This document shows positions 12,170-23,730 of a stretch of 64,000 nt of DNA, piece by piece. Origin of the DNA: Prostheceraeus crozeri (lineage: Eukaryota > Platyhelminthes > Polycladida > Euryleptidae). The position numbers and the translations under genes are program-made. The stretch spans positions 62,001-126,000 of the forward strand of contig CAJQUW010007913.1 of assembly GCA_907163375.1 (NCBI GenBank), written 5' to 3'. Position 1 is the first letter of the stretch; every line of letters starts with the position of its first letter. Under the pieces are notes generated by a model. The model had not been told where the DNA came from and searched no databases. It saw nothing but the letters and a program-made list of their open reading frames with translations.

Positions 12170-13110
12170 CATCATCATCGAAGATGAACTCGTGAAGTCA
12201 CAGACGGTCATCGCATGTCTTGAGAGCAGGTGTGATGTGAGCTGCTCTAAGGAGATTGTAGACGAGACGGGCACTGGTATTAATTACACGTTGAAGCCAT
12301 GCTAGCTGGGAGTCCTGAATACCCAACAAAACAGAGACACAGTAGTCCAACTTGGGGAACACCAGGGCAGTAACAAGAGATGATGCGAGAAGGACGTGTG
12401 ATGGAAGGACGAACAGAGCGTAGTTGTCTTAGACTACCAAAAAAGGAGGCAACTGTTTTCGAGACATGAGGCGAAAATGGCCAGGTCGGACACAGCATAA
12501 TTCCAAGACATCAAAGTTGAGAGACAGAAAAAATGTTGTGGTTGCCGATTACGATAGGTCTCTAAACGGAGCTGTCGTGTCCCAATTCACATCAAATTGG
12601 TCTTTTGAATGTCAAGGTGTAAACCATTGTATTTCAGACACTCCTAGCGTACGAATACAGTTTGACATGTCACCACAGGGTATTCCACAGATATTCCACA
12701 GGGGGAGGCAAGCGCCATATACTTGAATATCGCCCACAAAGACATGCACTTTCAGGCTGAACCTCTCTACAAAAGGAATGATATCCACAACATAAAGGGA
12801 AAAAAGCGCCCGAGGACTGAACCCAGTGGCACACCACAGGACAGTGCAGAAATGAATAAAAAAATATCACCAGAGTGAGAGTACTATATTCGATTTTTTG
12901 AAAAGAAGTCAAACCATTTCAGGGCAGCACCAAACAATCCATTGACAAGGTGACTGAGGAGCACGTTGTGGTCTACAGAGTCGAATGCAGACGACAAGTC
13001 AAGGTCTGCGATAAGAGTAATGTTGCCATCATCCATGGCTGCAAGAACGTCATTGATATCTTTAGGATTGCAGTTTCAGTTCTGTGAGATTCGTGTGTGA
13101 AAATAACAAA
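12170..13110 (-). pseudogene. L2/CR1-like LINE, reverse transcriptase and C-terminal remnant
   Basis: The minus strand shows the ordered blocks of a CR1/L2-type reverse transcriptase: LDLSSAFDSVDHNVLL, then ALKWF, then CGVPLGSVLG, then FVGDIQVYG in place of the catalytic YADDTQLY box. The thumb segment LVFPKLDYCVSVLLG and WLQRVINTSARLVYN follow. Several stops and frame changes interrupt it and the catalytic aspartate pair is lost. No 5' end, endonuclease domain or 3' tail is recognisable. The order of blocks makes the LINE call firm; the clade is less so. Confidence 0.75.
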
Positions 13111-13679
13111 TTGCCTGACATTAAATACGATGGCAGCTGTATAAGGACCGATAGCTCAATAAGCTTGGATAGGATTTGAAGAGTACTTATTGGTCAATAT
13201 GACGACAGCTGCTCAGTCTCATGGCCTGATTTTTCAACATATCACAGGTACAAATACATTGATTAAGTGAAGAAGAAGGACAAAAAATTGAAGAAAAGTA
13301 ATTTACTGAGAAAAATTAAGCTGCATCTACGATTCCATATATTGGTTATGTCAGCATTTTATTGGCATACACGGATTTTTACACACACAGCTTATACAAA
13401 TGCTTACACATAGCATTTTTACGAAGATCGGTACCAAAATGCCATAAATATTTCTAGCCGGGGAGGCAAGAAATACTATAAGCAAAGTAAAATTTGAAGA
13501 TCCATCGATATTTGGCAATTAACTCTGCTAACAAATACTCTTCGGCTTTTATTAGGGTGAAACCTCATCAAATGGCATTTTGCCTGAGATGCAGAGCTTT
13601 CTCGCATACGATGTGAACATAGATTCCCAAAATTCTATAAAATCAGGGAAGTCGCAAAAAATGTTTGAATATTAACAAC
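13111..13679. other. No supported gene
   Basis: No exon or repeat with definable ends. The sequence leads into the duplicated tRNA-like unit. Confidence 0.4.
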
Positions 13680-13727
13680 AATGAAATTAGATAAACGATA
13701 GATCAAATTGCCATGCAAAAGATGTGC

Positions 13728-13797
13728 GGCTGGTAGGATTCGAACCTACGACCAAGGTTAACTAGACCTGTGCTCTAACCATCTGAGCTACGAGCCA
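13728..13797 (-). tRNA. tRNA-Thr(AGU)-like sequence, likely pseudogene or SINE head
   Basis: The minus strand has GGCTCG, then TAGCTCAGATGGTTAGAGC (A box and D arm), an anticodon arm CAGGT-CTAGTTA-ACCTT giving anticodon AGT after U33, then GTAGG-TTCGAAT-CCTAC (B box and T arm). The acceptor stem pairs poorly (GGCTCG against CAGCC), so a functional tRNA is doubtful. A more decayed copy with the same flanks lies about 300 bp away at 14028-14095. Either a tRNA pseudogene was duplicated or both are heads of a tRNA-derived SINE. Confidence 0.5.
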
Positions 13798-14027
13798 GCG
13801 CTTACTCTGTCAGTTGGCAGGCAGGAAAAACCCACACCCACCACACACACATGTCAAGGCAAATAATAATCATATATATATAACACGTCACAATGGTGAT
13901 TGACACCGACAGGCTACAAAGGGGGGGGGATCGCTTGTCCACATCTTAACTTAAACCAATGCAATTATGCAATTAAAAACAATGAATGAAAATAGATATA
14001 GATCAATTTGCAAAAGATGTGCAATAT

Positions 14028-14095
14028 GGCTGGTGGATTCGAACTCGACCAAGGGTTAAAGGTTAACTAGACCTCTAACCATTGAGCTACGAGCA
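14028..14095 (-). pseudogene. Second, decayed tRNA-Thr-like copy
   Basis: Same orientation and same flanks as the copy at 13728-13797. GATCAATTTGCAAAAGATGTGC lies to the left and a run of C/A-rich CACCC motifs to the right. The T arm is shortened (GAATTCCACC-type remains), the D arm has lost bases, and a duplicated AAGGGTTAA tract sits in the anticodon arm region. It cannot fold as a tRNA. Confidence 0.5.
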
Positions 14096-15838
14096 CTTAC
14101 GAACGATCGGCAGTTGGTCAAGTTGCACCCTCCACCCCCACACCACTAATTTCAGAAATTACAACTAATTTCTTTAATAATTATTATGTACACAAATTTT
14201 ACAATACTCAATGTTCCAATGCTTCATTCAATGTCCATGGTATATAAAATCACATTCATGGCATCATTTCGCGCCACCTGTGAAATAAACGATGTTTTTA
14301 AGACTGACTGATGGATATCTACGGTTCTACAGGTCTGAACAATTAATCACAGGTTGCCATTTACGACCTCTGACTTCACGCCAATTGGCAAAGGCGGCAA
14401 CTGGTATAGACTTTGATCAATGCAGATATGAACCGTCGAACCATGGTTGGTTTCCTTCTATAAACTTTCATCATTCAGAGAATCACGTACTCAATCTTTG
14501 AAGACAGTTCTTTTAGCAGTCAATGTCATACAACTTAATAGCATTTTTTGCATTTACGTTGGAATTTTCTAATTTGGGTTTAAATGAATGCTGGTGTCAT
14601 CAGTTCCAAGAACTTGCAACTTTTATTAATATCGGCTCATACACTCACTGACAAAACTTCAAATTAATATTCCCATACTCAGCATTCTCCCTCCGCTGAA
14701 TCACTTTCGAATCTGCAGGACGAATGTGTCAGCTCGATAATCATACGTGTTATCCAAAGGAAATTCATTTATTGCGCAAATTGTGTATCTCTCCATGCGT
14801 TTCCGAATGTGGACGAGGCCTGCTGCAGATGGTTCTGACATTTGGTGGCTGCTCATTTCTGCTACCAATTTTCGACAGACGATGCAGCTCAATATTTATA
14901 TGTTCTACCTCACCACAAAGGATTGTTCAACTAGCAATGATTGACAAAATCATGCACCCGTACATGTTTTCTATACTTCATTACACGGCTCACTTCATCT
15001 TCTTCGTAATGAGGAAATTCAGCTCACACTTTTACAACTCTTATATTTCTCTGAACTGTGAAATCTCACGTTGAGAATTTACAATTTCTTATCACAGAAA
15101 AATAAGTATGATGACAGCTGAGCTTGCTTCTGATGTCTTCAAGAAAACCGAATTAAATTATGATGAGAAATTCTGTACAATAATTTTCCACCTCATTACC
15201 TTTCTTTCGGAATGACTAAAATAACAGTTTTATTTATTATGAAATACATGAACATGTCTTTAAGAGATAAAAAAGGATTGTATCATCGACTATGATTGCT
15301 TAATAATGTCAAACGGTTACTGGGAGAGCATAATGATTCGCTCTAAATTGGTCATAAATATCTGTACAGATTGTGTAAAAGCAATTCATTCTCTAGCTAT
15401 CGTAATAATCAAATTGAAATCATGAAAGTGTAAACAATAAAAAATAAAATCACAGGAAGTAAGTCATGATTATTTGCCAATTATTCCTGTTTGAAGAAAC
15501 ACTTTCTTGGCATTAGGTCTGTTTTGAGTTGTGTTACGCTGAAGGAACATAAAACAAACCATAGGCAATATAATTTTTTTGAATATCCTGGCACGGACTG
15601 GCTTTCCGATGTTGCGATTTTCGGAGGCCACAGCCGTGAAGAGTGGAATTACAGTGATTGAAGTGTAGAATAATAACTTTGTTAACATCTAAATCTACTT
15701 GAAATATTTCGTCTGATTTTCAGCATGCAAATTATTCATAGAAGGTTCATTTTAGATGTTTGATGATTGTTTGTATTTAACAAAATTCATTTTAATCAAT
15801 TCGATAATTGTAAACATCATTTTCTTTTCTTCTTGCAG
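14096..15838. other. No supported gene; longest open frame judged spurious
   Basis: The 116-codon frame at 14724-15074 (+) is the longest here. It is cysteine-rich in a scattered way, has overlapping equally long frames on both strands, and shows no domain, so I do not call it. The right end holds the polypyrimidine tract and acceptor of the candidate exon at 15839. Confidence 0.35.
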
Positions 15839-15964
15839 CAGGTGACTGGTATCAGTAGAGAGCCATGCTTTCAGGTGGCGAGATTACTTCTAGAAGTTAA
15901 TAGATATGTCGTCAAGAATAATAAAGATGATCGTCAATGTAATGCGAATATCGAGAATCTTTAA
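15839..15964 (+). CDS. Candidate terminal coding exon, protein unknown
   Basis: A strong polypyrimidine tract (TTTTCTTTTCTTCTTGCAG) ends in AG at 15838, directly before an open frame of 41 codons and a TAA at 15962-15964. The acceptor is a tandem CAGCAG, which could allow one-codon acceptor choice. The peptide has two cysteines (SREPCFQVARLLLEVNRYVV, then DDRQCNANIENL), is amphipathic and highly codon-like, and starts in phase 0. Possible polyadenylation signals AATAAA lie near 16279 and 16512. I do not recognise the protein and found no upstream partner exon, so this remains a candidate only. Confidence 0.35.
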   Translation, partial: QVTGISREPCFQVARLLLEVNRYVVKNNKDDRQCNANIENL

Positions 15965-17786
15965 AAAAAAACAGCTGTAGTACAGACTAGTCCTTCCACC
16001 TCTCCGTCCTTCCCCGGACGTCGCTCTGAAAAGACGGGCCAATTTCGAGTTCTGTTCAGATTGAAACGGAAAGAAATGCTATCCAGTTTACTAAAAGCTT
16101 AGAATTCTATGCCATAATCATCTTCTGCACTTTTGTCTTAATGGATGAAAAACGGCATTTGTAGTGGATTGAAGTCGTGATCAGTGACGTAATCTTGGAA
16201 ATGGATTCCATGAAGATTTTCATTCTTCCGGATGTTGCTCAGATGGGGTTATTAGTTTGTCTGTGATGAAGATGAATGCAAATAAATTGAATGCTACGGA
16301 GAAACATTCCTATGTGCATTCTAATCTTTGCAATTCTAACTTGCCATCATCCATTTAAAGAATTTGCACTGCACCACGTCAATCATTTGATGAAAAGCTT
16401 AGTTAATCGGTTTGGGAAAATTAGCTTGAAATTCTTATTCACTTTTATTCCAGTAAAGTCCTGCAATTCGCTCTATTCTTGTCAGAATATGTTTTATGTT
16501 TTCTATTTAAAATAAACATCTTTTCTTTTTTTAATTTTAAACAACCTGTTGAATGAGTCGGTAACCTAAAAGATGTTTGAAATGAAGGTGCCTGAAGTAA
16601 TAATAATAGTAAGTGTTTATTTTCAAAAATCAATGTCTCAGTATTGAAAATTGTGAGACATATACAGATTGTTTCATAAAAACTGGATCATCTTAAAAAC
16701 ATCCGCCTTTCTTCTTTTTTGTAAAACTCCGGAATATTGAGTTGTTTTCCTGTTATAGAAAAAAAAAGTAGAGTAGATTTGATCTTTCATTTAGCAATGT
16801 ACACAAAAATCATGCTCTCTCTTATAAAATTACATTTGTTTTCTTGTGTTGTGTATATTGTTGTTCTAAGCCAAAAGTATCATCGAATCAATGCCTAACG
16901 AATTGGTATAATGTCATTGACAATAAGGGTAGGGCCAAAACAAAATATTTCTTTCTTAAGACTGTTATCATAGCTTATTTATTTATATAAGGAAGGAACA
17001 TTTAAAATATATTAGGGAAATAACAAAAAAAAAAAAAATGCTTTCTGTATCTTATGTTTTATTTTATTAGTAGGATGATAGGATTTTTTTATTTTTATGA
17101 ACTGTAGTACAACGGCAAGAAATAAATTTTGTAGAATAAAGTCATAACAAAGTAATGCTGAATGAAAGTCACTATACACAAAATCCATGATTGAAAAGCT
17201 TTGACATGCTTATAATGAAGCTGCCGCCGCGAAGAGCGATAATCCAGCGGTAAGAATCGAGAGCCATCACATTTGGACTTCCCGCATATAATGAAGTGAG
17301 GGCGTCTCTGAATTCTCTCAACATTTTCCTGCAATTTCTAGGACAGTTCAACAAACAAAGGGGCTCCGCATTCCAGAGTATTTCGAATGCAATTTTGATA
17401 CATCAATGTTAGCTGATCTTCTGGCAAAAAGTCTTTAAGTTTTCTCAGCATGTCTCTAATGTCGATGATTTCGACATAAGAAGAAATATCGATCACTTGT
17501 TATTCGCAATTCTACTCTGTCGCATATTAATATCACGCTACTGATGTTTACTGGCATCAACTACGGTCTACATACATATATATTTCTTGATCATGTTCCA
17601 ACCGTTTGCATTATTTGTCCTCTACTAAGCCATGGATGGACAGTGAATTTTTATTTCGTCCTGATCATTTTTGAGGTTTCTTTAGATATATTGCTCATAT
17701 AGATGTATCCACATACTTGTTATCAACCCTATTATAAGCATTTAATTCGTTAACATCTCCAGGAAACCTATATTTTTTGGCTTCTT
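15965..17786. other. Possible 3' UTR, then no supported gene
   Basis: If the exon at 15839-15964 is real, its 3' UTR would run to one of the AATAAA sites near 16279 or 16512. Beyond that I see only AT-rich sequence with homopolymer A and T runs (a long A run near 17025) and short frames without domains. Confidence 0.3.
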
Positions 17787-18020
17787 GAATATCTTAAGAA
17801 AATGACAACTATTAAGTCAAGACAAGGCACCACCACCCTTGATTCCCCGACCGCACTCACCTGACCTAGGAATCGAACCAAAGTCCGCGGTGGAGACAAG
17901 CTCGCACCTTCTTCACTAGGCCACGCTGACGGTTCAAAAGGAATGCGAGTGAAGACAGAAGTCATCTCTAAATGATATCGACAGCTTGTTGTCCTATTAT
18001 TATTGACAGAACGCTACCAG
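17787..18020 (-). mobile_element. tRNA-derived SINE, family S1, copy 1
   Basis: On the minus strand a tRNA-like head carries an A-box region GTGGCCTAGTGAAGAAGGTG and a B box GGTTCGATTCC, with GAGCTTGTCTCC between. It aligns across its whole length with 61599-61831, including the non-tRNA parts GAATGCGAGTGAAG and TATTATTGACAGAACGCT. Two copies about 44 kb apart with the same boundaries identify a SINE rather than a tRNA gene. No poly(A) tail is distinct. Confidence 0.7.
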
Positions 18021-18547
18021 CGTTCATATTGTAGCGAAACAGCATATCAGCATGTCATGCGACTACGTCACAGTAATTTCTTGACTTCTAGTGTAATAAA
18101 AGTATGGAGATGTTCATTGATGTATCCGCATAGTCTTCTGGTGCTCAAACTTACCATCATAGACTTCTTGTATTCACTCTGTTGAATCATCACTGTGTTG
18201 TGTCATAACATTCCCAGGTACCTACTTCTATGTCCGTATGGGCATTCCTTATTTACATGTATTGAGTTGTCTATTGCTTCGTAATTTGAATTTTTGTATC
18301 CTGGCTAGACCAGCAGTACTGAGCTGAGGTAATAAAGGTAACAGACGTACAACCCTGTCTCCTGTGGTCACCTAATAGAAAGATGGATAAATCATTCATC
18401 ACATGGGAATGTAACACAAAATAGCCCTTGGTTTTACTTTTTTATTTAAAATTGCATTTCATTATTTAACACCGACATGAGTAAAGACTGTTTTTTTATC
18501 AGAAATAAGATAATCGTATGATTCAGTCGGAAATTAGAAACTGGATG
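18021..18547. other. No supported gene
   Basis: Short frames only (18003-18185 starts inside the SINE). I see no exon or bounded repeat. Confidence 0.4.
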
Positions 18548-18815
18548 TTCCATAAGTAAGTATAGTAAGGTCGACTAAACAAAATGTCAGCATGCAGTGA
18601 ATTATATCGAAAGATTCAGTTTTTGCGTAGATTGCGTTTGTGCGGTCCAAAAATAACTTTTGATCACTTTTTAAGAAGCTTAAGTTTTGCAAACTATTCA
18701 TCTGTTTATATAGGCTACTAGCGATTTGATGCCTCTATATAAGTAGTATGAAACTTGTTGGATGTCAAAGGAATGAACATTCACTGTCAGGCATCTCTAT
18801 TAAGAGGAAATTGAG
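18548..18815 (-). mobile_element. MITE family M1, copy 1 (partial)
   Basis: It starts with the family terminus CCATAAGTAAGTATAGTAAG followed by GTCGACT. It aligns in reverse with 43922-44249 through AAAGATTCAGTTTTTGCG, TTTTTAAGAAGCTT and AAGTAGTATGAA. The far terminus is not recognisable. It is AT-rich and non-coding. The autonomous parent is unknown. Confidence 0.6.
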
Positions 18816-20309
18816 CTGATCATCAAGAAGATTTCTTCAACCACATTGTGATGCAAGCTGTCATGGAAAAGTTGAGATCTTATTCTGTCTCTTGGCTGAA
18901 ATTTCAAGCTTTTAATTCAATTTTCATCGGCATGATTTTAGGATTCATTAAATTTACATGTATGTTTCACTTCTTGAATCTGAATATTTATGTGGACCCA
19001 TTTGCTTCTTGTTAAGTTAATCATGATCATTGTCTTTGATTATGATATCTAGCCCGTTCAGTGGCAGTTCGCTTGTGAAATGATCACGCTTAAGAAAATA
19101 GTTTTGTTAATATAGCTGAGCAGTGAGCATGAAAGTATAGGCAACCCATCGCATTGATGAGTTGACAAACATTGTCTCTCCACGGTTGTCATGCCACGGA
19201 GGATTTTTGAAACACCATTATTCCTTCTGTATTGCTATCATGATACATCATTTCTATGGTATTCTATAGAGATTCCCCCATTGAGAAACTCCTGGTAAGA
19301 TGATGTGCTTTGCAGGTCTTTCAGTTCCAGCGTCTGTGGTTCGGAGCTGCCCTTGACTGATGATTAGGAGATCAAAATATGTCTCACGTTCTGCTCGTGT
19401 CTGCGTGACAAATGAAACAGGAATATGGCCATTAATCGGATGAATGCGCACTTAAGTCAGAATGAGAGAAAGTAAAAAATAAATATAGAAAAAGCAAAAT
19501 ACAAATATCATAGTATAACAAATGCATTTGGTTTGGAATGAAAACATTTCGTCTTCATTTGATATATTTGCATTTTTACGCACTTACATTTGACAGGTAA
19601 ATCCTAAAATTTATAGCGTTATTGTTGTGCTTTTATGTTGTTGAGTAAACCATTGACAGGTGTACAAATTTTCTTAAAAGCGATTTCGGCGTCTTGTACA
19701 ACCAGAAAATATTTTATCCTTTCCAAAGAGATCCAGTCACTTTCAATCACTCGAATCCCTTCTTGACTGGCGCTCTGTTCCACTTTTTGCATGAAATGTC
19801 ATGTCTCATATGAGTGCCGCATCCTATTAAACCTACAATAAAATCTATTGTTGCAGATCTTTAAAAAGAGTTGTTGTTTATAAATGCTAATTAGTTGCGG
19901 CCTTACTTTTTCGGTGAAATTCAGAGTCAATATAGACAAGAGAAAGCGCATTAATTACTGCGCCTCATTTTCTGACACTCCGTTTGAATGACGAGTTTAC
20001 TTTATCATCATTTACGTAAGAGCCATTAACAGAGAAATGAAAATTGCTCTCTTAACTGATTAAACAAATTTCCATCATCAATGAACTACAAAGTCTATTG
20101 AATTGCCGAAAGGGTAATTGAAATTAATAGTTTAACACGAAATCTCAATCTCAGCAATTGCAGAAACGTTAGACAAATCTCTTGGTGACGTTAAAGATGA
20201 TTTTTACACAGCAGAAAAGTACAAATTTAAGACAGGGGAACTTGAAATTAAAAGGAAGAACGTATATGAGTACGCAAGCTCTGTAAGCAAAATACATGCA
20301 AAACTAAGA
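18816..20309. other. No supported gene
   Basis: The minus frame 19254-19451 has no domain or splice context. I see no structured RNA or bounded repeat. Confidence 0.4.
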
Positions 20310-21016
20310 AATCCCGTCCGAAATTGCCACGGAATTGAGTGATCATGATAGTAATGCAGAAGGAATTATGGTATTTTACAGATTCTCAGTGTCATGGCAG
20401 CATTGGAGATTTAATGTTTGAGTAGCAATTCGATGGGTTCCTATTAGTTTCATGCTCAACCTCAAGAGTATTTTCTTAAGCGTCATCATATCACAGACAA
20501 CCTGCCACTGTCAGAGCAAAATCACATAATCAAAGACAATGATTTCAATTAACTTTGAAGGATATGAATGGGTCCACATCACTATTCAGATTCTAGAAAT
20601 GAAGCATGAATTTAGTGAATCATAAAATCATGCCGGTGAAAATTGAATTAAAAAATTGAAATTTCAGTCAAGAAAGCACGAATAAGATATCAAATTTTTC
20701 ATGAAAACTTCCATTATAATACGGTTAATGAAGTTCCCTTGATAATCAGCTTAGTTTTCGCTTAGTTAGGATGCTTATTAGCAAATATTCATTCTTTTTG
20801 ATATTCAACTTGTTTCATGCTACTTATATAGGGGCGTCATCTCGGTAGTATATAAATTGGCAAAATTTCGACTTTTTTTCAAAAGTGCTCAAATAATGTT
20901 TTGGACCACGGGAACGTAATCTCAGCAAAAGACTGAATCTATTGATATAAAAATTTTCACTGTATACAGATATTTGTTTGAGTCGACACTCTACCTATAT
21001 ATCTCTCTACTCTATG
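20310..21016 (+). mobile_element. MITE family M1, copy 2
   Basis: It aligns with most of the complete copy at 47365-48026. Shared blocks are CGGAATTGAGTGATCATGAT, CATGAAAACTTCCATTATAA, CCCTTGATAATCAGCTTAG, GGATGCTTATTAGCAAATAT, TTTTGGACCACGGGAACGTA and the terminal GTCGACACTCTACC...CTCTATGG. The left terminus is diverged or lost. The right end abuts a hAT-like repeat fragment. Confidence 0.65.
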
Positions 21017-21113
21017 GGAATTCCTTTTTGCCTACTTACTAAGTTCCAGCATGTGTCATCGTTTTGAATTAGTCTTCACTTCTATGTGAAAGAGTTTAAC
21101 AATCTAATTCTGT
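21017..21113 (+). mobile_element. hAT-like repeat, fragment D (right end)
   Basis: CCTACTTACTAAGTTCCAGC, CATCGTTTTGAATTAG and the terminal ACAATCTAATTCTGTG match the right-hand 90 bp of copies A and C. It starts at GGAATTCCTTTTTGCC, the same point as the fragment at 61178-61286, which suggests a shared truncated subfamily. Confidence 0.5.
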
Positions 21114-23449
21114 GCTCGCAACATTGTCTTCTACGGCAAAGTTCATTTTTTCTTTTCATGACCAGGCACGTTGGCTTGCAACTCATTTGCCTTTTTAAAA
21201 ATTCGAATCGATCCGCATCAGATGAACGAAAGTTATTTCAACTGCTTTCTTTTGAATTCTGCTTGAAAGTGACATTTAAATATGCTTTAGATACTGGATT
21301 CTCACCGAGAATGGCTAAGAGCGGCGGTTGCTGAACAAGAGTCAGTCGAATCAGCTATAGTACGTGCTACATCATTAACACTAGGATGGCTGAAAGTCGA
21401 AATCGACTTTTCGTCTACTAATTGATAAAAATTTCAGTATTTTCAAGTACTCCCTATTATGCTGTCTCATATGTAAACTAATTATTTTCATCATGCTGCA
21501 ACAAGCTGTTGCTATTTTCCTTGCAGTTATTGCTGTTCTGCAATATACCATGACTATTTACCTAAATTGGCGAAAAAGTTCATATAGACAGCTGAAGGGA
21601 AATATAACCGCTTATCGTGATATTTGATCCATCATTCATTGGTTCTCCCAATTTCGGCATGTGATAGAATGCGTTGCGCCTCACCCTCGAACACTTTTTC
21701 ACTTCACTCAGTCAAACCAAAAGAGAAAAAGACGACCGTTAGGCACAATTCGAAAGCATAGAAAAAAAGTTGAGCTCGCATGATCGCCGGTAAGAAAAAT
21801 TTGAAGAAGTTCCTGGTACTACTCGTATTTTTGTGAATTACATACCAATGCTAAAAGGGCAAAAGCGTCTGTCTCATCTCTGCGATGCATTCATCTCCTT
21901 CAATTGATACCACAACAAATAAAAAAGTAACCCGAGATCGTACTTTCATATAAAAAGTGCAAAGTCGGTGCCGACTGCTTTGATGTGATGTCTAAACACC
22001 TCCGCTGGTGGCCAGTTGTTGAATGGAATAAGAATATTTTCTGTCATACTTGCATGTTATTTAAGTAAAGGTTCTGTATTAAAACATTGCCGAAAAGTAC
22101 GTTTTATAATTACGGTTATGTGATTATAAAATGCTACAAATATTCAGTGGTTACAAATTGCGAGTGAAATGCAACAGTTGGCAGAGCCTATATGCACATT
22201 TTGAATGATTTTACTCAGCATACTAAAGCTGTTTAAGTCGAGCCAAAGCGACGTAAGTTCGCATGAAGTAGCAGCTTTTCAAGTTTCATGATTCAACAAA
22301 GCAACCTAACTGCACTTGCATTTGGCAGATAGCATCAGCCGTGATTATCAAAATTGATTTAAAATTGTCATTAAAATTGTCTTCGCATTGTTCAATTGGA
22401 ATCATAAACGGAATAATGAGAGAAATTATCATGCCATCATTAGAAGAAACTGAAAACTTAATGGAAAACAAGTACAAGAAAAATACTAAAAAGCAAACGA
22501 AGTATGCGTTCAAATTATTTACAGACGTTTTGGAGGAGTCCGGTGATTGCAATCTGCTGAATGACATAAAAGACAATGATTATAAGCCGTACTCTTACGT
22601 CAATTATACGTGAAGTTATCTTTGATTATACCATGGTAGAATACTGTTACACCGAACGATGTGTATGCGTGGACAATGAATATTTTGACTACGAAAATTG
22701 AATCTATTGATCCCGAAGCGAAGCTGAGGGATCATTATACGCATAGCCATCGTATAACAGTATATTATCTTATCACTATACTAGCTAGTGAAGCCACAGT
22801 CATAGGTCTGGTATACATGTATACTTGCATTTTTAATTGTACGGCACATATTTTCCTTTCATACAGTATTTTTTAGTACATGTATACCGGCAATTTACAT
22901 AATACACATCACTTTGATTATACTTACAGTCTGCCGTCCAAAAGTAAAATAAAAAAACTGACATTATTGGTAATTTACAGTTCTTGTACAGTACTTTCAG
23001 ATAAAAATTCCATTTGTGCACCTGTATTCAATGCAACAAATGTACTCGTATATTTGAGTCTCAGAGAATTAACAAAATCAAACATATAACACAAAAAGAG
23101 AAGATTAATGTCTCAAATGACAACCATCAAAATGTCAGTTATGCTATTTTACCTCTAGACGGCAGCAGCAGTACTGCGCATTAAATTAGTAGCTTTTTAA
23201 ATCGCTTTCATGGGAAGGTTTTTGGTTGTCATACATTAATTCATTCTTACTGGTGTCATGCAATTTCACATTGCATTGACAGGCCGATATGTATTCTACA
23301 TAGAAGCTTCTTTTCATACTAGGCCTACTAGCAAAATTCATCATTTCATTTTTTTCGAAAATAGCCGAATGAAATTTTTGTACTCCGTAGCGATTTTCAA
23401 CTTCACTGTGGTGCATGAGCATGTACATGCATGTAGTACAATCTGAAAA
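21114..23449. other. No supported gene; possible decayed transposase pieces
   Basis: Two weak hints exist. The plus strand near 21990-22070 reads LRWWPVVEWNKNIFCHTCML, reminiscent of the TTF-type zinc finger region of hAT-related proteins. The frame 22341-22613 has an ENKYKKNTKKQTKYAFKLF stretch like the start of Crypton/KCTD1-type recombinases. Neither is long enough to call. Confidence 0.3.
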
Positions 23450-23730
23450 TCACTGAAGACACTGCATGCCAAAAATTTTGACTCTGGGCTTAGTACTTTT
23501 TGCTTAATCAGAGAAAACATAGAAAATTTCATTTTAGCCAAAAACTGCAATCGGCGTCCCAATGGATTTATATGTGTTTCCTTTGATCCTGTCTGACAAG
23601 AAGAGGAACTCACTAAAACTCGGCAGACTTACAGATTCGTAGTAGGCATAGGGTGTACATCATTCTGTGAAAGTCTCATTTTCGGCCTCGTTCCCTGCAG
23701 AAACTCGTTCTGGCTGCCGGACTAAAACTA
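23450..23730 (+). repeat. Dispersed repeat family R1, long copy 2
   Basis: It aligns with 11197-11470 over about 280 bp with dispersed substitutions and no large gaps. It ends at CTGGCTGCCGGACTAAAAC, so the 3' extension (ACACGACATAGC...) of copy 1 is missing. Class unknown. Confidence 0.6.

Noticed and set aside
13728-13797. Functional tRNA-Thr gene
   Set aside because: The acceptor stem does not pair over 7 bp and a decayed duplicate shares its flanks. Kept only as a tRNA-like sequence.
14724-15074. 116-codon plus-strand frame, cysteine-containing
   Set aside because: No domain, no splice context and overlapping frames of similar length on both strands. Composition looks random.
21990-22070. 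Possible hAT TTF-type zinc finger (WPVVEWNKNIFCHTC)
   Set aside because: The match is short, ends at a stop, and has no dimerisation region or termini next to it.
22341-22613. Possible start of a Crypton-like recombinase (KKNTKKQTKYAFKLF)
   Set aside because: Only about 40 residues resemble the family, with no catalytic motifs nearby.
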